A DNA stretch of 61,991 bases. It comes from Thiotrichales bacterium (GTDB lineage Bacteria > Pseudomonadota > Gammaproteobacteria > Francisellales > CACEW01). Position 1 is the first letter of the stretch. Each line of letters opens with the position of its first letter. The DNA lies in assembly GCA_947478175.1 (NCBI GenBank), contig CANJUQ010000010.1:1-61991 (forward strand), given 5' to 3'. This document shows, piece by piece, positions 1 to 8,743 of the stretch. Below the pieces are notes generated by a model, which saw only the letters and a list, made by a program, of their open reading frames with translations, was not told where the DNA came from and made no database searches. Position numbers and translations under genes: made by a program.

Positions 1-160
1 AAAAGAAAAACTGTGTTTAACGGATTGGAGCAATCCTGGCGCAGATAACTTTGGATGAAGATCGATCGGCATTTTTATCTCAAAAGGTTGCGAAAAATAA
101 ATTAAGCATGCCTTTGAGAGGCTTATGTATCAATGCGTCATTTCAGACCAGGAATTGCTG
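1..160. repeat. Terminal inverted repeat, left copy
   Basis: These 160 bases are the reverse complement of the last 160 bases of the window, with one mismatch (base 150). Identity stops abruptly at base 161. The segment contains open frames in several directions but none that I recognise as a transposase or known protein. The simplest reading is the end of a dispersed repeat or insertion element, with the window being a contig that stops inside both copies. A true linear-element terminus is possible but less likely. Confidence 0.9.
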
Positions 161-256
161 GTTTGCTAATACTGATTTTAAGCCTTGCCAGTCTTTCGCA
201 TCAAAGCTATTGGCGAATTTAAAAATGGTATTGCTGATGTTTTGCGACTCTTGCAT
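143..256 (-). pseudogene. Truncated N-terminus of an NTF2/SnoaL-like protein
   Basis: An ATG at 256 with an AGGA about 10 bases upstream opens a 37-residue frame, MQESQNISNTIFKFANSF..., with a following DAKDWQGLKSVL. This pattern (an amphipathic helix, then D-x-x-D-W-x-x-L) resembles the first helix of SnoaL-like/NTF2-like proteins, which are normally 110-150 residues. Thirty-two codons in, the frame runs into the terminal repeat at base 160 and stops five codons later. It therefore looks like a gene cut by the repeat. The family assignment rests on a short pattern only and is tentative. Confidence 0.4.
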
Positions 257-280
257 GCTTGTGTCCTACGAAAATAAAAA

Positions 281-727
281 TTAATAATTTAAATGATCCC
301 GATCCTGAATATCCGCCTTCATAAAGACCGTATGAAACACCTGATCACAACCTACATTGATATAGGCATTCTCTGTATTAAAAACATGGAAACATAATTT
401 CTTCGCACCATCCCAATGCTGCCAAGTCATATACGCTGTGCCATCTGGATCAACGCTATAGACCCCATGGTCTACTTGTGGCTCACCACTAGGTTTGACG
501 GCCATCTTGCCAATCACGTGGCCTTTATTATCTAGATACATGGAGAACGTATTATTAATGGTCTTGCCATTTAAATTATCAGTACCAATCGATACAGACG
601 TTTTATTCACAAAGGCTTTGATAAATTCTTCTTTATTTAAAGAATCCAAATTTGCAGCGAAACTAAAATGGCTCACTGAGATAAGACTCAAAAATAAAAC
701 AGGACTTAATAATTTTTTCTTAGGCAT
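281..727 (-). CDS. Secreted small protein of unknown function
   Basis: The 148-residue product starts with a clear signal peptide (KKK, then a hydrophobic stretch ending SHFSFA, cleavage expected before ANLDS), so it should reach the periplasm or outside. The mature part has the layout of small DUF995-like proteins: a short helix followed by beta strands with G-x-V-I-G, D-H-G-V-Y and a late pair of cysteines (KLCFHV and VGCDQV) that could form a disulphide. The start is supported by AAAGGAG six bases upstream and overlaps the end of the PrpF-like gene by eight bases, so the two are probably co-translated. Function is unknown and the DUF995 resemblance is only by eye. Confidence 0.75.
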   Translation of the reverse strand: MPKKKLLSPVLFLSLISVSHFSFAANLDSLNKEEFIKAFVNKTSVSIGTDNLNGKTINNTFSMYLDNKGHVIGKMAVKPSGEPQVDHGVYSVDPDGTAYMTWQHWDGAKKLCFHVFNTENAYINVGCDQVFHTVFMKADIQDRDHLNY

Positions 728-1814
728 AAACTTCTCCTTTCATAATAATTTTGGCAGTTCTTACAAACCCAGAACTTAAACAAATCCATTTTTCAGATTC
801 ATTGCAAATCACTTTGGCATCGACCTGCATGACTCCAGAGGGATGAATAATGTTGATGGATTTATTCTGATCTTTGATAATTTCAAAAGGAATCGTTCCT
901 GGAATTCTGGCGGCACAAGCTAGATTAATAGCCCCTGTCCCCGTATGTGCATGATGAACTCTGCCCTCTGTTGATATGCGACTGACAATGGAAGAAGCGT
1001 TGCTTGAATTATTATTTTTAGGCTCAGAAACCCAGGCTAATCTCACGGCAGCGTTATAGGGAATGCCCATGATGTCTGCGCCTTTTTGTCCCAGGCAATC
1101 AATTATTGGCGAGAGCTTTTGAAAATCGATTTGATCTGGCAGCTCTTCTCCTGACAAACCAAAATCCAAATCCATTGCCCTGACAAAAATGGTAGGATTC
1201 GCGCCCAGAATTAAAGTCGCTGGAATCGTTTTCCCAGAGGGTAATTTTAAAATATGCACGGGCTGATTATTGGGCAGTAAAGACTCACCGCCACTGGGAT
1301 CAATAAATTCGACATAGATAGGTCTACTTAAACCAGGTACCCCGGGAATAGAAATCAAATCTTCAGAAGAAATATTCTCAGGGGGAATATTCACGCAAAT
1401 CTCATAGCCTAAGTTCACTTGCCAAACTCGGACTTTGGCAGAACCATTTGGATTAGATTTAACCAAGCCTGAATTTAACGCATAAAGCCCCACGGCTGCC
1501 GCGAGATTTCCACAGCTGCCTTCCCAATCGATTTTTGGCTCTGTCAGACTGACCTGACCAAATAAATAATCGACATCAATATTGGGATGGGTGGATGGAC
1601 TGATAATCGCCACTTTACTGGTACTGGAGATACCCCCACCAACACCATTCAATTGCATATGGCTTGGATCTGGACTACCCATGACTGAAAGTAAAAAAGC
1701 ATCTCGCTCTTCTTGAACACTTGGCAAATCTTTTTGATTAAAAAAAAGACCTTTGCTAGTCCCGCCTCGGATTAAGACAGCAGGCGTGTGGGTCATCTTT
1801 AAATCTTTAGGCAC
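720..1814 (-). CDS. PrpF/AcnD-accessory family isomerase-like protein
   Basis: PrpF family (DUF453) proteins are two-domain enzymes of diaminopimelate-epimerase fold; the type member isomerises trans- to cis-aconitate or 2-methylaconitate. The N-terminal signature AVLIRGGTSKGLFF is intact, followed by the family's GSPDPSHMQLNGVGGG and, in the second half, RVHHAHTGTGAINLACA. Length (about 365 residues) is normal. I chose the GTG at 1814, which has GGAG six bases upstream and gives MPKDLKMTHTPAVLIRGG. The ATG at 1796 is the alternative; a longer frame from 1844 would run into the upstream ATPase gene. No prpB/C/D or acnD is adjacent, so the substrate is uncertain; related genes act on other tricarboxylates. 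Confidence 0.85.
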   Translation of the reverse strand: MPKDLKMTHTPAVLIRGGTSKGLFFNQKDLPSVQEERDAFLLSVMGSPDPSHMQLNGVGGGISSTSKVAIISPSTHPNIDVDYLFGQVSLTEPKIDWEGSCGNLAAAVGLYALNSGLVKSNPNGSAKVRVWQVNLGYEICVNIPPENISSEDLISIPGVPGLSRPIYVEFIDPSGGESLLPNNQPVHILKLPSGKTIPATLILGANPTIFVRAMDLDFGLSGEELPDQIDFQKLSPIIDCLGQKGADIMGIPYNAAVRLAWVSEPKNNNSSNASSIVSRISTEGRVHHAHTGTGAINLACAARIPGTIPFEIIKDQNKSINIIHPSGVMQVDAKVICNESEKWICLSSGFVRTAKIIMKGEVYA

Positions 1815-1830
1815 GCACTTCTCCGCTTGA

Positions 1831-3489
1831 TCTAAGCAACCCACTCTTCATGCATCCAGCTATCAATATTTCTTTCTTCCATGGAAAAATTAATACCAAA
1901 CAGATGGATTTTTTTATTTAAATTTAAATACGGTTGGAAATATTTTTTATTTTTAATCTGCTCCATGGCTTTCTCAGCAGTTTGATTAACTTTGTATTCA
2001 AAAATCAAAATTTGATCTTTGAATTCCAGCGTTGCATCCAGCCTATTTCTATTGGTATGAACTTCTAGGCCCATGCGATAACCCATCAAAGTAAAGATTA
2101 AAAATAAGACCGTCTGAAAATCATGTTCTGACATCTTAGAAGAATGAGGATAGGGAATAGACGCCAAGAAAATTTTTAAGGCTTCAAATAAGTTTTCATA
2201 ATCACCTGAATCAATGGCCTGCATCATGTCTTTGTATAAAGACACTTGCTGACCGCCCGGCGCGTCGGCAAATTCGTCTAACAAAGAATTAGTAAATGCA
2301 GTTTTGACTTCAAGATTGGGATAATCCAAGGCATAGGCCATTAATTTTCTGTCATAGGATTTAATGGTCAAATAGCCGGTTTGATATAACAGCGAAAGAA
2401 GACTCATCTTTGAGATATCGCTTTTGTCTAGCTCATCGTCAGTCACTTGCAGCTGGTTTAAATTTTCAACTTTAAAAGTTTCAGCTTTTAATAATTTCAT
2501 TAAGAAACTGGGTGTGCCAGTCTCAAACCAATGAGCTTTGTAGTGTCGTTGTTTCAACAGTAATAAAACAGAGAAAGGGTTGTAAACGCTTACGCCTTTG
2601 GCTGCGAACTGATATCCGTTATACCAAATTTTGATTTGCTCTAACTGTTCCTCCACAGGGGTTTCTAACTCCAATGCAAGATTCTTAATCCAAGGCATAA
2701 ATGTTTTTTCAAGTTCTTCCTGCGTATAACCCAACAAGCCAGAATTATCTTTTGAGAAAGTCAGATCTTCTGGGTGGTTTAATCCTGAAAAAATCGAAAC
2801 TTTAGAAAATTTAGTGACCCCAGTGAGCATTAAAAACTGAAGATTGCCATCTTGAGATTTAAATATGCCGTAAAAGCTTCTTAGAACCTCTCTTATTTCT
2901 TCTGCTTTTTCTATATCCAAAATATTGTCCAGGATGGGCTTGTCATATTCGTCTATTAACACTGCCACTTTGGTATTTTTTAATTTTACTAAGCCTTGAA
3001 TCAAAGAACTTAAGGCACTAGATGCATCAATCAAAGGCTCAGGAAGAATGACCTCATATTCTTTGGCGATTCTCAAAACTTCTTTTAATAAAGCCTGCTT
3101 TAAATCGCCATTAGAATTTTTGCTGATTTCTCCCATATCTAGGCGAATTACTGGATATTCTTTCCAGTTATAACTTTGGGCTTTGGGACTATTTAAAATC
3201 CAAGTGTTTTCAAATAAATCTTTCCGGCTTTTAAAAATCATTTCTAACGTCGAGATCATTAAAGATTTGCCGAATCTACGGGGTCTAGATAAAAAATAAG
3301 ATTTCCCGGTGGTAATTAATCGATGAAGATGCTCTGTTTTATCGACATAGACATAATTGCCAACCCGCAGAGTTTCAAAATCTTGAATACCAATAGGTAA
3401 ATCCTGAGGTTTTAAATCTTGCATTGAAAAATCCTGAGAAGTAAAAAAATAGGCGCGGATTTTATAGGGCTGTTAGCTGGATGGCTATG
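1831..3489. repeat. Large direct repeat, copy A (1,659 bp)
   Basis: This segment recurs in the same orientation at 4667-6325 with exactly the same length. It covers a whole AAA-ATPase/PD-(D/E)XK gene plus about 65 bases upstream of its start, including an inverted pair AAAATCC...GGATTTT (about 3428-3463). The two copies match closely at the ends and diverge more in the middle. They bracket a glutathione S-transferase and a transporter stub, so recombination between them would delete about 2.8 kb. Confidence 0.85.
1832..3424 (-). CDS. AAA-ATPase-like protein with C-terminal PD-(D/E)XK nuclease domain (copy A)
   Basis: The 530-residue protein has the AAA-ATPase_like layout: an N-terminal GIQDFETLR...YVDKT motif, a Walker A variant SRPRRFGKSLM (about residue 46-56), and Walker B VAVLIDEYDKPI (about residue 155-166). 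A helical middle region precedes a C-terminal PDDEXK_9 domain, whose core is RLDATLEF...LIFEYKVNQ (about residue 462-483), then GINFS near the end. These genes are abundant in Bacteroidetes and in Legionellales and their biological role is not established; a nucleic-acid-directed ATPase-nuclease is inferred. It is about 80 percent identical by eye to the copy at 4668-6260. Divergence is concentrated around residues 95-125, after the Walker A region. Confidence 0.9.
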   Translation of the reverse strand: MQDLKPQDLPIGIQDFETLRVGNYVYVDKTEHLHRLITTGKSYFLSRPRRFGKSLMISTLEMIFKSRKDLFENTWILNSPKAQSYNWKEYPVIRLDMGEISKNSNGDLKQALLKEVLRIAKEYEVILPEPLIDASSALSSLIQGLVKLKNTKVAVLIDEYDKPILDNILDIEKAEEIREVLRSFYGIFKSQDGNLQFLMLTGVTKFSKVSIFSGLNHPEDLTFSKDNSGLLGYTQEELEKTFMPWIKNLALELETPVEEQLEQIKIWYNGYQFAAKGVSVYNPFSVLLLLKQRHYKAHWFETGTPSFLMKLLKAETFKVENLNQLQVTDDELDKSDISKMSLLSLLYQTGYLTIKSYDRKLMAYALDYPNLEVKTAFTNSLLDEFADAPGGQQVSLYKDMMQAIDSGDYENLFEALKIFLASIPYPHSSKMSEHDFQTVLFLIFTLMGYRMGLEVHTNRNRLDATLEFKDQILIFEYKVNQTAEKAMEQIKNKKYFQPYLNLNKKIHLFGINFSMEERNIDSWMHEEWVA

Positions 3490-3621
3490 GAAAATAACAG
3501 GGAAACTAGTCCAATGCTCTTCAAAGATTTTTTAAATTAAAAACTTTCAACATGCGATCGCGGGAATGTGGGCTCCATAATTTAAAAACCCTTAAACCCA
3601 TTTAAAACCAACACTCTTCAT

Positions 3622-4344
3622 TCAAATTTTTAATTCACAAAAACTAGGACGTCGCCTTACCCTCTCATAAAAATCGGCCGTACGAGGGTACTGATCTTTT
3701 AACAACTCAATCTTTACGTTTAAACGCCCAAAGCGAAATAATCTGACGGTGCACACCGCATCAGCCATTGTGTATTCCTGACCAAAAATAAAATCTGACT
3801 GGCTACTGGCTAACTTTTCTTCCATGTCAGATAAAGCATTTTTAACGGCCGTATGAGCACCCTTTATTTCTGCAGGCGTAAATTGTCCCATGGCTGCTTT
3901 TTCTAAAAACTCACCCCGGCTCTTATCAGGATGTTTAACTGCTAGTGCCAACAAACGATTGCGTTCTTCATCGGTCTTTTTTTCTGCCATCCATAAATTG
4001 GAATAACTTAAAATCCTGATATGAGGATCATGTAATAACTCATCGGCCTTGCAAAAATCATGCACGGTTTTAGATAAATCTGAATTAAAAAAAACATCTG
4101 ATTGAGGGAGATATTTTTGAGACACATATTCCATAATTTCCGTGCTATTGCAGACGATGACATCGCCATCTTTTAATGTCGGAACAGTTCCTCGAGGGTT
4201 AAGAGACTTATAAGTTTCATCAAGAATGTGCTCTTGTTTAAGCAAATCAAAAATGTGACTTTTCCATTGGATCCCTTTTTCAGATAAGTACACCTGTACT
4301 TTCTGGGACGCATAGGACCTGGTGTCATGATACAAAATCAACAT
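3622..4344 (-). CDS. Glutathione S-transferase family protein
   Basis: The 240-residue product has the thioredoxin-like N-terminal domain of GSTs: MLILYHDTRSYASQKVQVYL, then the cis-proline motif GTVPTL (about residue 52-57) and the glutathione-binding N-S-T-E-I-M-E-Y. A helical C-terminal domain follows, with FIFGQEYTMADAVCTVRLFRFGRL. Cytosolic conjugation or reduction with glutathione is the expected role; the substrate cannot be read from sequence. The start has GAGG nine bases upstream and lies within the end of the transporter fragment (seven-base overlap). It lies between two copies of a duplicated ATPase gene, so its presence may vary between strains. Confidence 0.88.
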   Translation of the reverse strand: MLILYHDTRSYASQKVQVYLSEKGIQWKSHIFDLLKQEHILDETYKSLNPRGTVPTLKDGDVIVCNSTEIMEYVSQKYLPQSDVFFNSDLSKTVHDFCKADELLHDPHIRILSYSNLWMAEKKTDEERNRLLALAVKHPDKSRGEFLEKAAMGQFTPAEIKGAHTAVKNALSDMEEKLASSQSDFIFGQEYTMADAVCTVRLFRFGRLNVKIELLKDQYPRTADFYERVRRRPSFCELKI

Positions 4345-4562
4345 GAATTTTTTACCTCATTGTCAGATTTTTTAGTTAAGATCGGTACGCCAACGGCCAC
4401 TCCTAGCGCATAAAAACTGACGAGTAATCCAGCACTCGGGATACTCACGCCCAAGCTATGACTGACTTGAGGCAGAATTCCCATGATCACAAATTCAGCG
4501 GTACCAATACCAAAGGCGCTGAGAGCCAAAGCAAAGAGAGCAAGGTTGATGTGACGGGTCAT
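4338..4562 (-). pseudogene. N-terminal stub of an MFS transporter
   Basis: Only the first 60 or so residues of a major facilitator protein remain: MTRHINLALFALALSAFGIG, then TAEFVIMGILPQVSHSLGVS and SAGLLVSFYALGVAVGVPIL, which is the typical first two membrane segments of the AraJ/YdhP-type (arabinose-efflux, DHA1) family. After VPILTKK the frame runs a few unrelated residues into a stop, while a whole transporter is about 390 residues. The remaining eight or more membrane segments are missing and a GST gene starts at once, so this is a deletion remnant rather than a functional exporter. Confidence 0.85.
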
Positions 4563-4666
4563 AGTGATTTTAAATTCCTGAAGGTGAGTGAGAATTTATA
4601 ATTTGAACTCCAGAAAAAATGACGGCCAATTCTTCTGGGTGAGTAAACATGCACCCATGAGCGGCC

Positions 4667-6325
4667 TCTAAGCAACCCACTCTTCATGCATCCAGCTATC
4701 AATATTTCTTGCTTCCGTCGAAAAATTAATGCCAAACAAATGGATCTTTTTATTTAAATTTAAATAGGGTTCGTAATATTGATTTTCTTTAATTTGATCC
4801 ATCGCAGCCTGGGCGGTTTGATTGACTTTGTATTCAAAAATTAAGATTTGATCTTTAAATTCTAAAGTCGCATCCAGTCTGTTTCTATTGGTATGGACTT
4901 CTAGACCCATGCGATAACCCATCAAAGTAAAAATCAAAAACAAAACCGTCTGGAAATCTCGTTCGTTCATCTTGGAAGAGTGGGTGTAGGGCATAGAAGC
5001 TAAGAAAATTTTTAAGGCTTTGAATAAATTTTCATATTGGCCTGAATTAATTGCCTTCATCATGTCTGTATACAAAGTAACTTGCTTGCCACCCGGCGCA
5101 TCAGAAAATTCAGCCAGTAAAGAATTGGTAAACGCTGTTTTCACTTCAAGATTGGGGTAATCCAAATCATAGGCCATCAGTTTCCTGTCATAAAATTTGA
5201 TCGTTAAATAGCCTGTCTGATAGAGCAAGGCGATAAATTCCATTTTCAAAATATCGCTCATACTTAATTCATCTTCAGTGACTTTTAGCTGGTTTAAATC
5301 ACTGATATTAAAAGCCTCAGATTTAATTAATTTCATTAGAAAAGTCGGAGAACCTGTTTCAAACCAATAAGCTTTGTAATACTGATGTTGAAGCAATAAC
5401 AATACTGAAAATGGGTTATAGACACTCACGCCTTTGGGTGAAAACTGATATCCGTTGTACCAAAGTTTGATTTGTTTCAACTGTTCTTCAACAGAAGTGT
5501 CTAACTCCTGGGCAAGATTTTTTATCCAAGGCATAAAAGTTTTTTCTAACTCTTCTTGGGTGTAGCCCAAGAACCCAGAAGCCTCATCCGTAAAAGTCAG
5601 ATCATCAGGATGGTTAAGTCCAGAAAAAATGGACACTTTGGAAAACTTCGTCACCCCCGTCAGCATTAAAAATTGGAGATTCCCATCTTGAGATTTAAAA
5701 ATCGTGTAAAAACTTCTTAAAATTTCTCGGATTTCTTCCGCTTTTTTTTCATCCAAAATATTGTCCAAAATGGGTTTGTCATATTCGTCTATTAAAACAG
5801 CGACTCTGGCATTTTTTGACCTAACTAATTCATCAATTAACTGATTAATAGCATCTGAAGGCCCTAAAAATGGCTCTCTTAGGCTTATTTGATATTCTCT
5901 GGCGATTTCAAGCACCCTATCGACCAATGATCCATTAAAGGTTTCGAGTGTTTTGGAATCCATCTTTCCCATATCCAGGCGAATCACTGGATACTCTTTC
6001 CAGTTATAACTCTGGGCTTTGGGATTATTTAAAATCCAAGTGTTCTCAAATAAATCTTTCCGGCCTTTAAAAATCATCTCTAACGTCGAGATCATAAGAG
6101 ACTTACCAAATCTTCGAGGCCTAGAAAGAAAATAGGATTTAACCCTAGTTATTAATCTATAAAGTGACTGTGTTTTATCAACATAGACATAATTCCCCTG
6201 ACGTAAGACCTCAAAATCTTGGATACCAATAGGTAAATCCTGAGGTTTTAAATCTTGCATTGAAAAATCCTGAGAAGTAAAAAAATAGGCGCGGATTTTA
6301 TAGGGCTGCTAGCTGGATGGCTATG
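4667..6325. repeat. Large direct repeat, copy B (1,659 bp)
   Basis: Partner of 1831-3489, same orientation and exactly the same length. The junction sequences are shared on both sides: TCTAAGCAACCCACTC at the gene's 3' end, and the segment ending AGCTGGATGGCTATG upstream of the gene. Outside these points the flanks are unrelated, so the duplicated unit is one gene plus its promoter region. Confidence 0.85.
4668..6260 (-). CDS. AAA-ATPase-like protein with C-terminal PD-(D/E)XK nuclease domain (copy B)
   Basis: Paralogue of the gene at 1832-3424, again 530 residues and intact. Walker A variant SRPRRFGKSLM, Walker B VAVLIDEYDKPI and the nuclease core RLDATLEF...LIFEYKVNQ are all conserved. The last 60 residues and the first 20 are nearly identical between copies; the most divergent part is around residues 95-125, between Walker A and Walker B. 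Keeping both catalytic regions while the middle drifts suggests both copies are under selection, or that gene conversion is homogenising the ends. Substrate and role are unknown. Confidence 0.9.
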   Translation of the reverse strand: MQDLKPQDLPIGIQDFEVLRQGNYVYVDKTQSLYRLITRVKSYFLSRPRRFGKSLMISTLEMIFKGRKDLFENTWILNNPKAQSYNWKEYPVIRLDMGKMDSKTLETFNGSLVDRVLEIAREYQISLREPFLGPSDAINQLIDELVRSKNARVAVLIDEYDKPILDNILDEKKAEEIREILRSFYTIFKSQDGNLQFLMLTGVTKFSKVSIFSGLNHPDDLTFTDEASGFLGYTQEELEKTFMPWIKNLAQELDTSVEEQLKQIKLWYNGYQFSPKGVSVYNPFSVLLLLQHQYYKAYWFETGSPTFLMKLIKSEAFNISDLNQLKVTEDELSMSDILKMEFIALLYQTGYLTIKFYDRKLMAYDLDYPNLEVKTAFTNSLLAEFSDAPGGKQVTLYTDMMKAINSGQYENLFKALKIFLASMPYTHSSKMNERDFQTVLFLIFTLMGYRMGLEVHTNRNRLDATLEFKDQILIFEYKVNQTAQAAMDQIKENQYYEPYLNLNKKIHLFGINFSTEARNIDSWMHEEWVA

Positions 6326-6372
6326 AAAAATGGAATAAAAAATAAGTTTAGAAAAATTATTCATAGCCCTCT

Positions 6373-7263
6373 TTAATTTTTAACAAACCTAACAATGTCA
6401 TTCAAAAAACTTCCCCACCGATCTATCCAAATCATATGGCCACAGTTTTCATAGGTGATTAATTCAGAGTTTTTGATCCCATGATGAATCGCCAAAGCTT
6501 GTTTTTGATCTGAGATCCAATCTTTGTCTCCAGCAATAATTAAAGTTTTAGATTTAATTTTGGATAAGCCAGGTTGGTAATTAAAATTTCTCAGAAATTT
6601 TTTAAACCCGAAATTAGCGAGCTCTACATTGTAAGTAATACTTGGCGTTGGGAGGCCTGGTTGAAAAGTAGAAGAATATAAAGGTCCCATGGTTTCATAG
6701 TATCCAGCGACCATATCAGGGGTTAATTCAAAATTTCCGGAGAGTATTTTTTCACCCATCGCTAATTGCGCAGGCGTGGCAATGGCTAATAAATTTTGTC
6801 GAGCTTGATCTATAAAATCACCGCTGACAGCACCGCCGACTAAGACTAGTTTTTTGAAATTTTCTGGATACTTAACGGCATAACCTAAAGCAGCAATGGC
6901 GCCATAAGACACGCCAAACAGGACACCTTGGGTAGGCTGAATTTTAAAATAAGCTCTAAGGGCCTCAACGTCGTTGATATATTCTTCCAACGTGCAGTAT
7001 TCGATAGGACTTGGTTCACTGCGACCACAGCCTCTTGGGTCAAATAAAATAATATCGATATAGGCCACTAGTTCTTCTGCGAAAGAATTCCCACCATAGT
7101 CACAAACGGTGTGATCATTGCCAGGCCCGCCCGGCATTAAAATTAATACATCACGCTGACCTAAAGACTCTGGAGATCCTGATTTTGTATGGATCTCTGT
7201 GTAGATAGACGTCTCAGGAATGTTTTTTCTGGCAGGAAGTTTAATGATCCACTCTTGTTTCAT
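6373..7263 (-). CDS. Alpha/beta hydrolase, proline iminopeptidase-like
   Basis: A 296-residue alpha/beta-hydrolase fold protein. The oxyanion-hole motif MPGGPGNDH (about residue 43-51), FDPRGCGRSEPS (about residue 75-86), the nucleophile elbow GVSYGA with Ser, the acid in AGDKDWISD, and the late His in YENCGHMIWID make a complete Ser-Asp-His triad. The GGPG and DPRGCGRS motifs point to the proline iminopeptidase/tripeptidyl branch (S33), which removes N-terminal proline from peptides, but other hydrolases share these motifs. It is probably cytosolic, with no signal peptide. It is divergent from the exporter at 7428, with which it shares the intergenic promoter region. Confidence 0.87.
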   Translation of the reverse strand: MKQEWIIKLPARKNIPETSIYTEIHTKSGSPESLGQRDVLILMPGGPGNDHTVCDYGGNSFAEELVAYIDIILFDPRGCGRSEPSPIEYCTLEEYINDVEALRAYFKIQPTQGVLFGVSYGAIAALGYAVKYPENFKKLVLVGGAVSGDFIDQARQNLLAIATPAQLAMGEKILSGNFELTPDMVAGYYETMGPLYSSTFQPGLPTPSITYNVELANFGFKKFLRNFNYQPGLSKIKSKTLIIAGDKDWISDQKQALAIHHGIKNSELITYENCGHMIWIDRWGSFLNDIVRFVKN

Positions 7264-7427
7264 GGCTTGATTTTTTAACCTTATTTTTTGTATTAGAGCT
7301 CTTTCGAAACCCTAGATTAGATTACAATATTCCGCGTTTTAATTTTTGGCCCAATGCCTAGATGCGCGAATATAACCATCTATTTTTGTCCCTCTATGAT
7401 ATTGAATATTGGAGCTTGAATAAAAAC

Positions 7428-8630
7428 ATGCACTCACATAATCCAAAACACCGTCTGATTTTCTGGGTATCAACCGTCTTAGCTTTATTAGCTTTTGTAT
7501 CTTTGAATATTTATTTACCTAGCCTGCCTGCGATTCAAAAAAATCTTCTAGCCAGTGCTTTAGGCCTCAAGCTCTCAATTACACTTTTTTTAATCGGCTT
7601 TGCTTTGTCTCAATTTTTTTGGGGTAGTTTTTCAGCCAAATATGGTCGAAAAAAATTGGTGATCTTAGGGCTCATCATTGCAGATTTGGGATCTATGACG
7701 GCCATGCTAGCGCCCAATATTTTTATATTTGATACCGCCCGATTATTCGAAGGACTCGGCATTGGAGCCGCGGGTGTTTTATGTCGGGCTATGCTAACGG
7801 ATACCTTTGATTCTCATGAACTCTCCAAAGCCCTTTCTTATGTCGGTAGCCTTGGCAATGTCATGCCTGCTTTGGCTCCGATCATGGGGGGTTATATTAT
7901 TCTGGCAGGATCATGGCGACTTATTTTTTTGATCTTAATTATTTATACCAGTGCTTTGATTTTTGTTTTTTTCTTTTCAGTTCATGAAACCAATCAAAAA
8001 ATTCAAAAAGACTTTGGCTTGAAATCCGCGATGAAAGAATATGGTCATATTTTAAGCAATCGAACTTTTATGACTTATTTTTGTCCTGTAATGATGCTAA
8101 GTGGCGGGATGGTTGGGTATTACGCTGCGACGCCTTTTATTTTTATTTCTTATTTACATATCTCAGCACAACACTATTCATTTCTTTCAATTACAACGGT
8201 GACCACTTATGTATTAGGTGCTCAGAGTTCTAATTTTTTAAATAAAAAATTAGGGCTTAAGAAAACTGTCTTCTGTGGCCTGTTGTTAAGTTTTGTGGCT
8301 TTTATATTGGCGCTGATACTTAACTTTACGACAAATTTAAATGCCCTCTCAGTCATTCTGCCGATGGCTATTTATACCCTTGGTGCAGGACTGGTTGCGC
8401 CCATAGCTTCAGGTCATGCTTTATCAACAGTGAGGCATGTTGCGGGTGCTGCAGCCGCTGTATTTGGAGGCTTGGTTTATGGCATGTCTGCTATATCGAC
8501 TTTGCTGTTTACTTCAATGGATCTTTCCAAGCTCAGTTCTTTGGCGACCTATCTAGGCATCTTGTCTTTGTTGGCGCTAGGGCTGTTTTGTTGGCTAGCA
8601 AGAGAGCGTTCAAAAAAAATAAGAGCTTAA
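7428..8630 (+). CDS. MFS drug-resistance exporter, Bcr/CflA type
   Basis: About 400 residues with twelve predicted membrane segments. Segment 1 contains VSLNIYLPSLPAIQ, the Bcr/CflA hallmark (here YLP(S/A)LP). The A-motif loop reads GSFSAKYGRKKLVILG, and RLFEGLGIGAAGVLCRAM is the typical segment-4/5 motif with PALAPIMGGY after it. The family exports drugs such as bicyclomycin or small metabolites by proton antiport in the inner membrane. The ATG at 7428 aligns with the family N-terminus; a 22-residue extension upstream is unlikely to be translated. Its last 41 bases are repeated at 9657-9697, a sign of rearrangement in this segment. Confidence 0.88.
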   Translation: MHSHNPKHRLIFWVSTVLALLAFVSLNIYLPSLPAIQKNLLASALGLKLSITLFLIGFALSQFFWGSFSAKYGRKKLVILGLIIADLGSMTAMLAPNIFIFDTARLFEGLGIGAAGVLCRAMLTDTFDSHELSKALSYVGSLGNVMPALAPIMGGYIILAGSWRLIFLILIIYTSALIFVFFFSVHETNQKIQKDFGLKSAMKEYGHILSNRTFMTYFCPVMMLSGGMVGYYAATPFIFISYLHISAQHYSFLSITTVTTYVLGAQSSNFLNKKLGLKKTVFCGLLLSFVAFILALILNFTTNLNALSVILPMAIYTLGAGLVAPIASGHALSTVRHVAGAAAAVFGGLVYGMSAISTLLFTSMDLSKLSSLATYLGILSLLALGLFCWLARERSKKIRA

Positions 8631-8679
8631 CATGTCGAAAACAGCGCTTATCTGTTTTAACGCTGCTCGCAGAGGTTCT

Positions 8680-8708
8680 AACGGTGGAGGATATTTGTCA
8701 CAAAAAGG
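8680..8708. repeat. 29-bp direct repeat upstream of brnT
   Basis: Matches 9226-9254 at 25 of 29 positions in the same orientation (core ATATTTGTCA). The two copies sit exactly either side of the brnT-brnA pair, which suggests the pair arrived or was copied as a unit. Confidence 0.65.
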
Positions 8709-8737
8709 TGGCAAAAATATGTATAAATAGGTATAAT
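8709..8737 (+). promoter_or_regulatory. Predicted brnTA promoter with GTATAA repeat
   Basis: A perfect -10 hexamer TATAAT (8732-8737) sits seven bases before the brnT start, with a weak -35 (TGGCAA) 17 bases further up. GTATAA occurs twice, at 8721 and 8731, overlapping the -10, and could be the BrnA operator because BrnTA pairs are autoregulated through the antitoxin. The transcript would have almost no leader. Confidence 0.55.
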
Positions 8738-8743
8738 TAACGC

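Noticed and set aside
51..284. Protein encoded across the left terminal repeat on the plus strand
   Set aside because: The frame changes sequence at the repeat boundary (base 160), starts at TTG without a ribosome-binding site and resembles no family; the right copy gives a different tail. More likely repeat DNA.
4338..4562. Functional MFS transporter
   Set aside because: Only two membrane segments remain of twelve.
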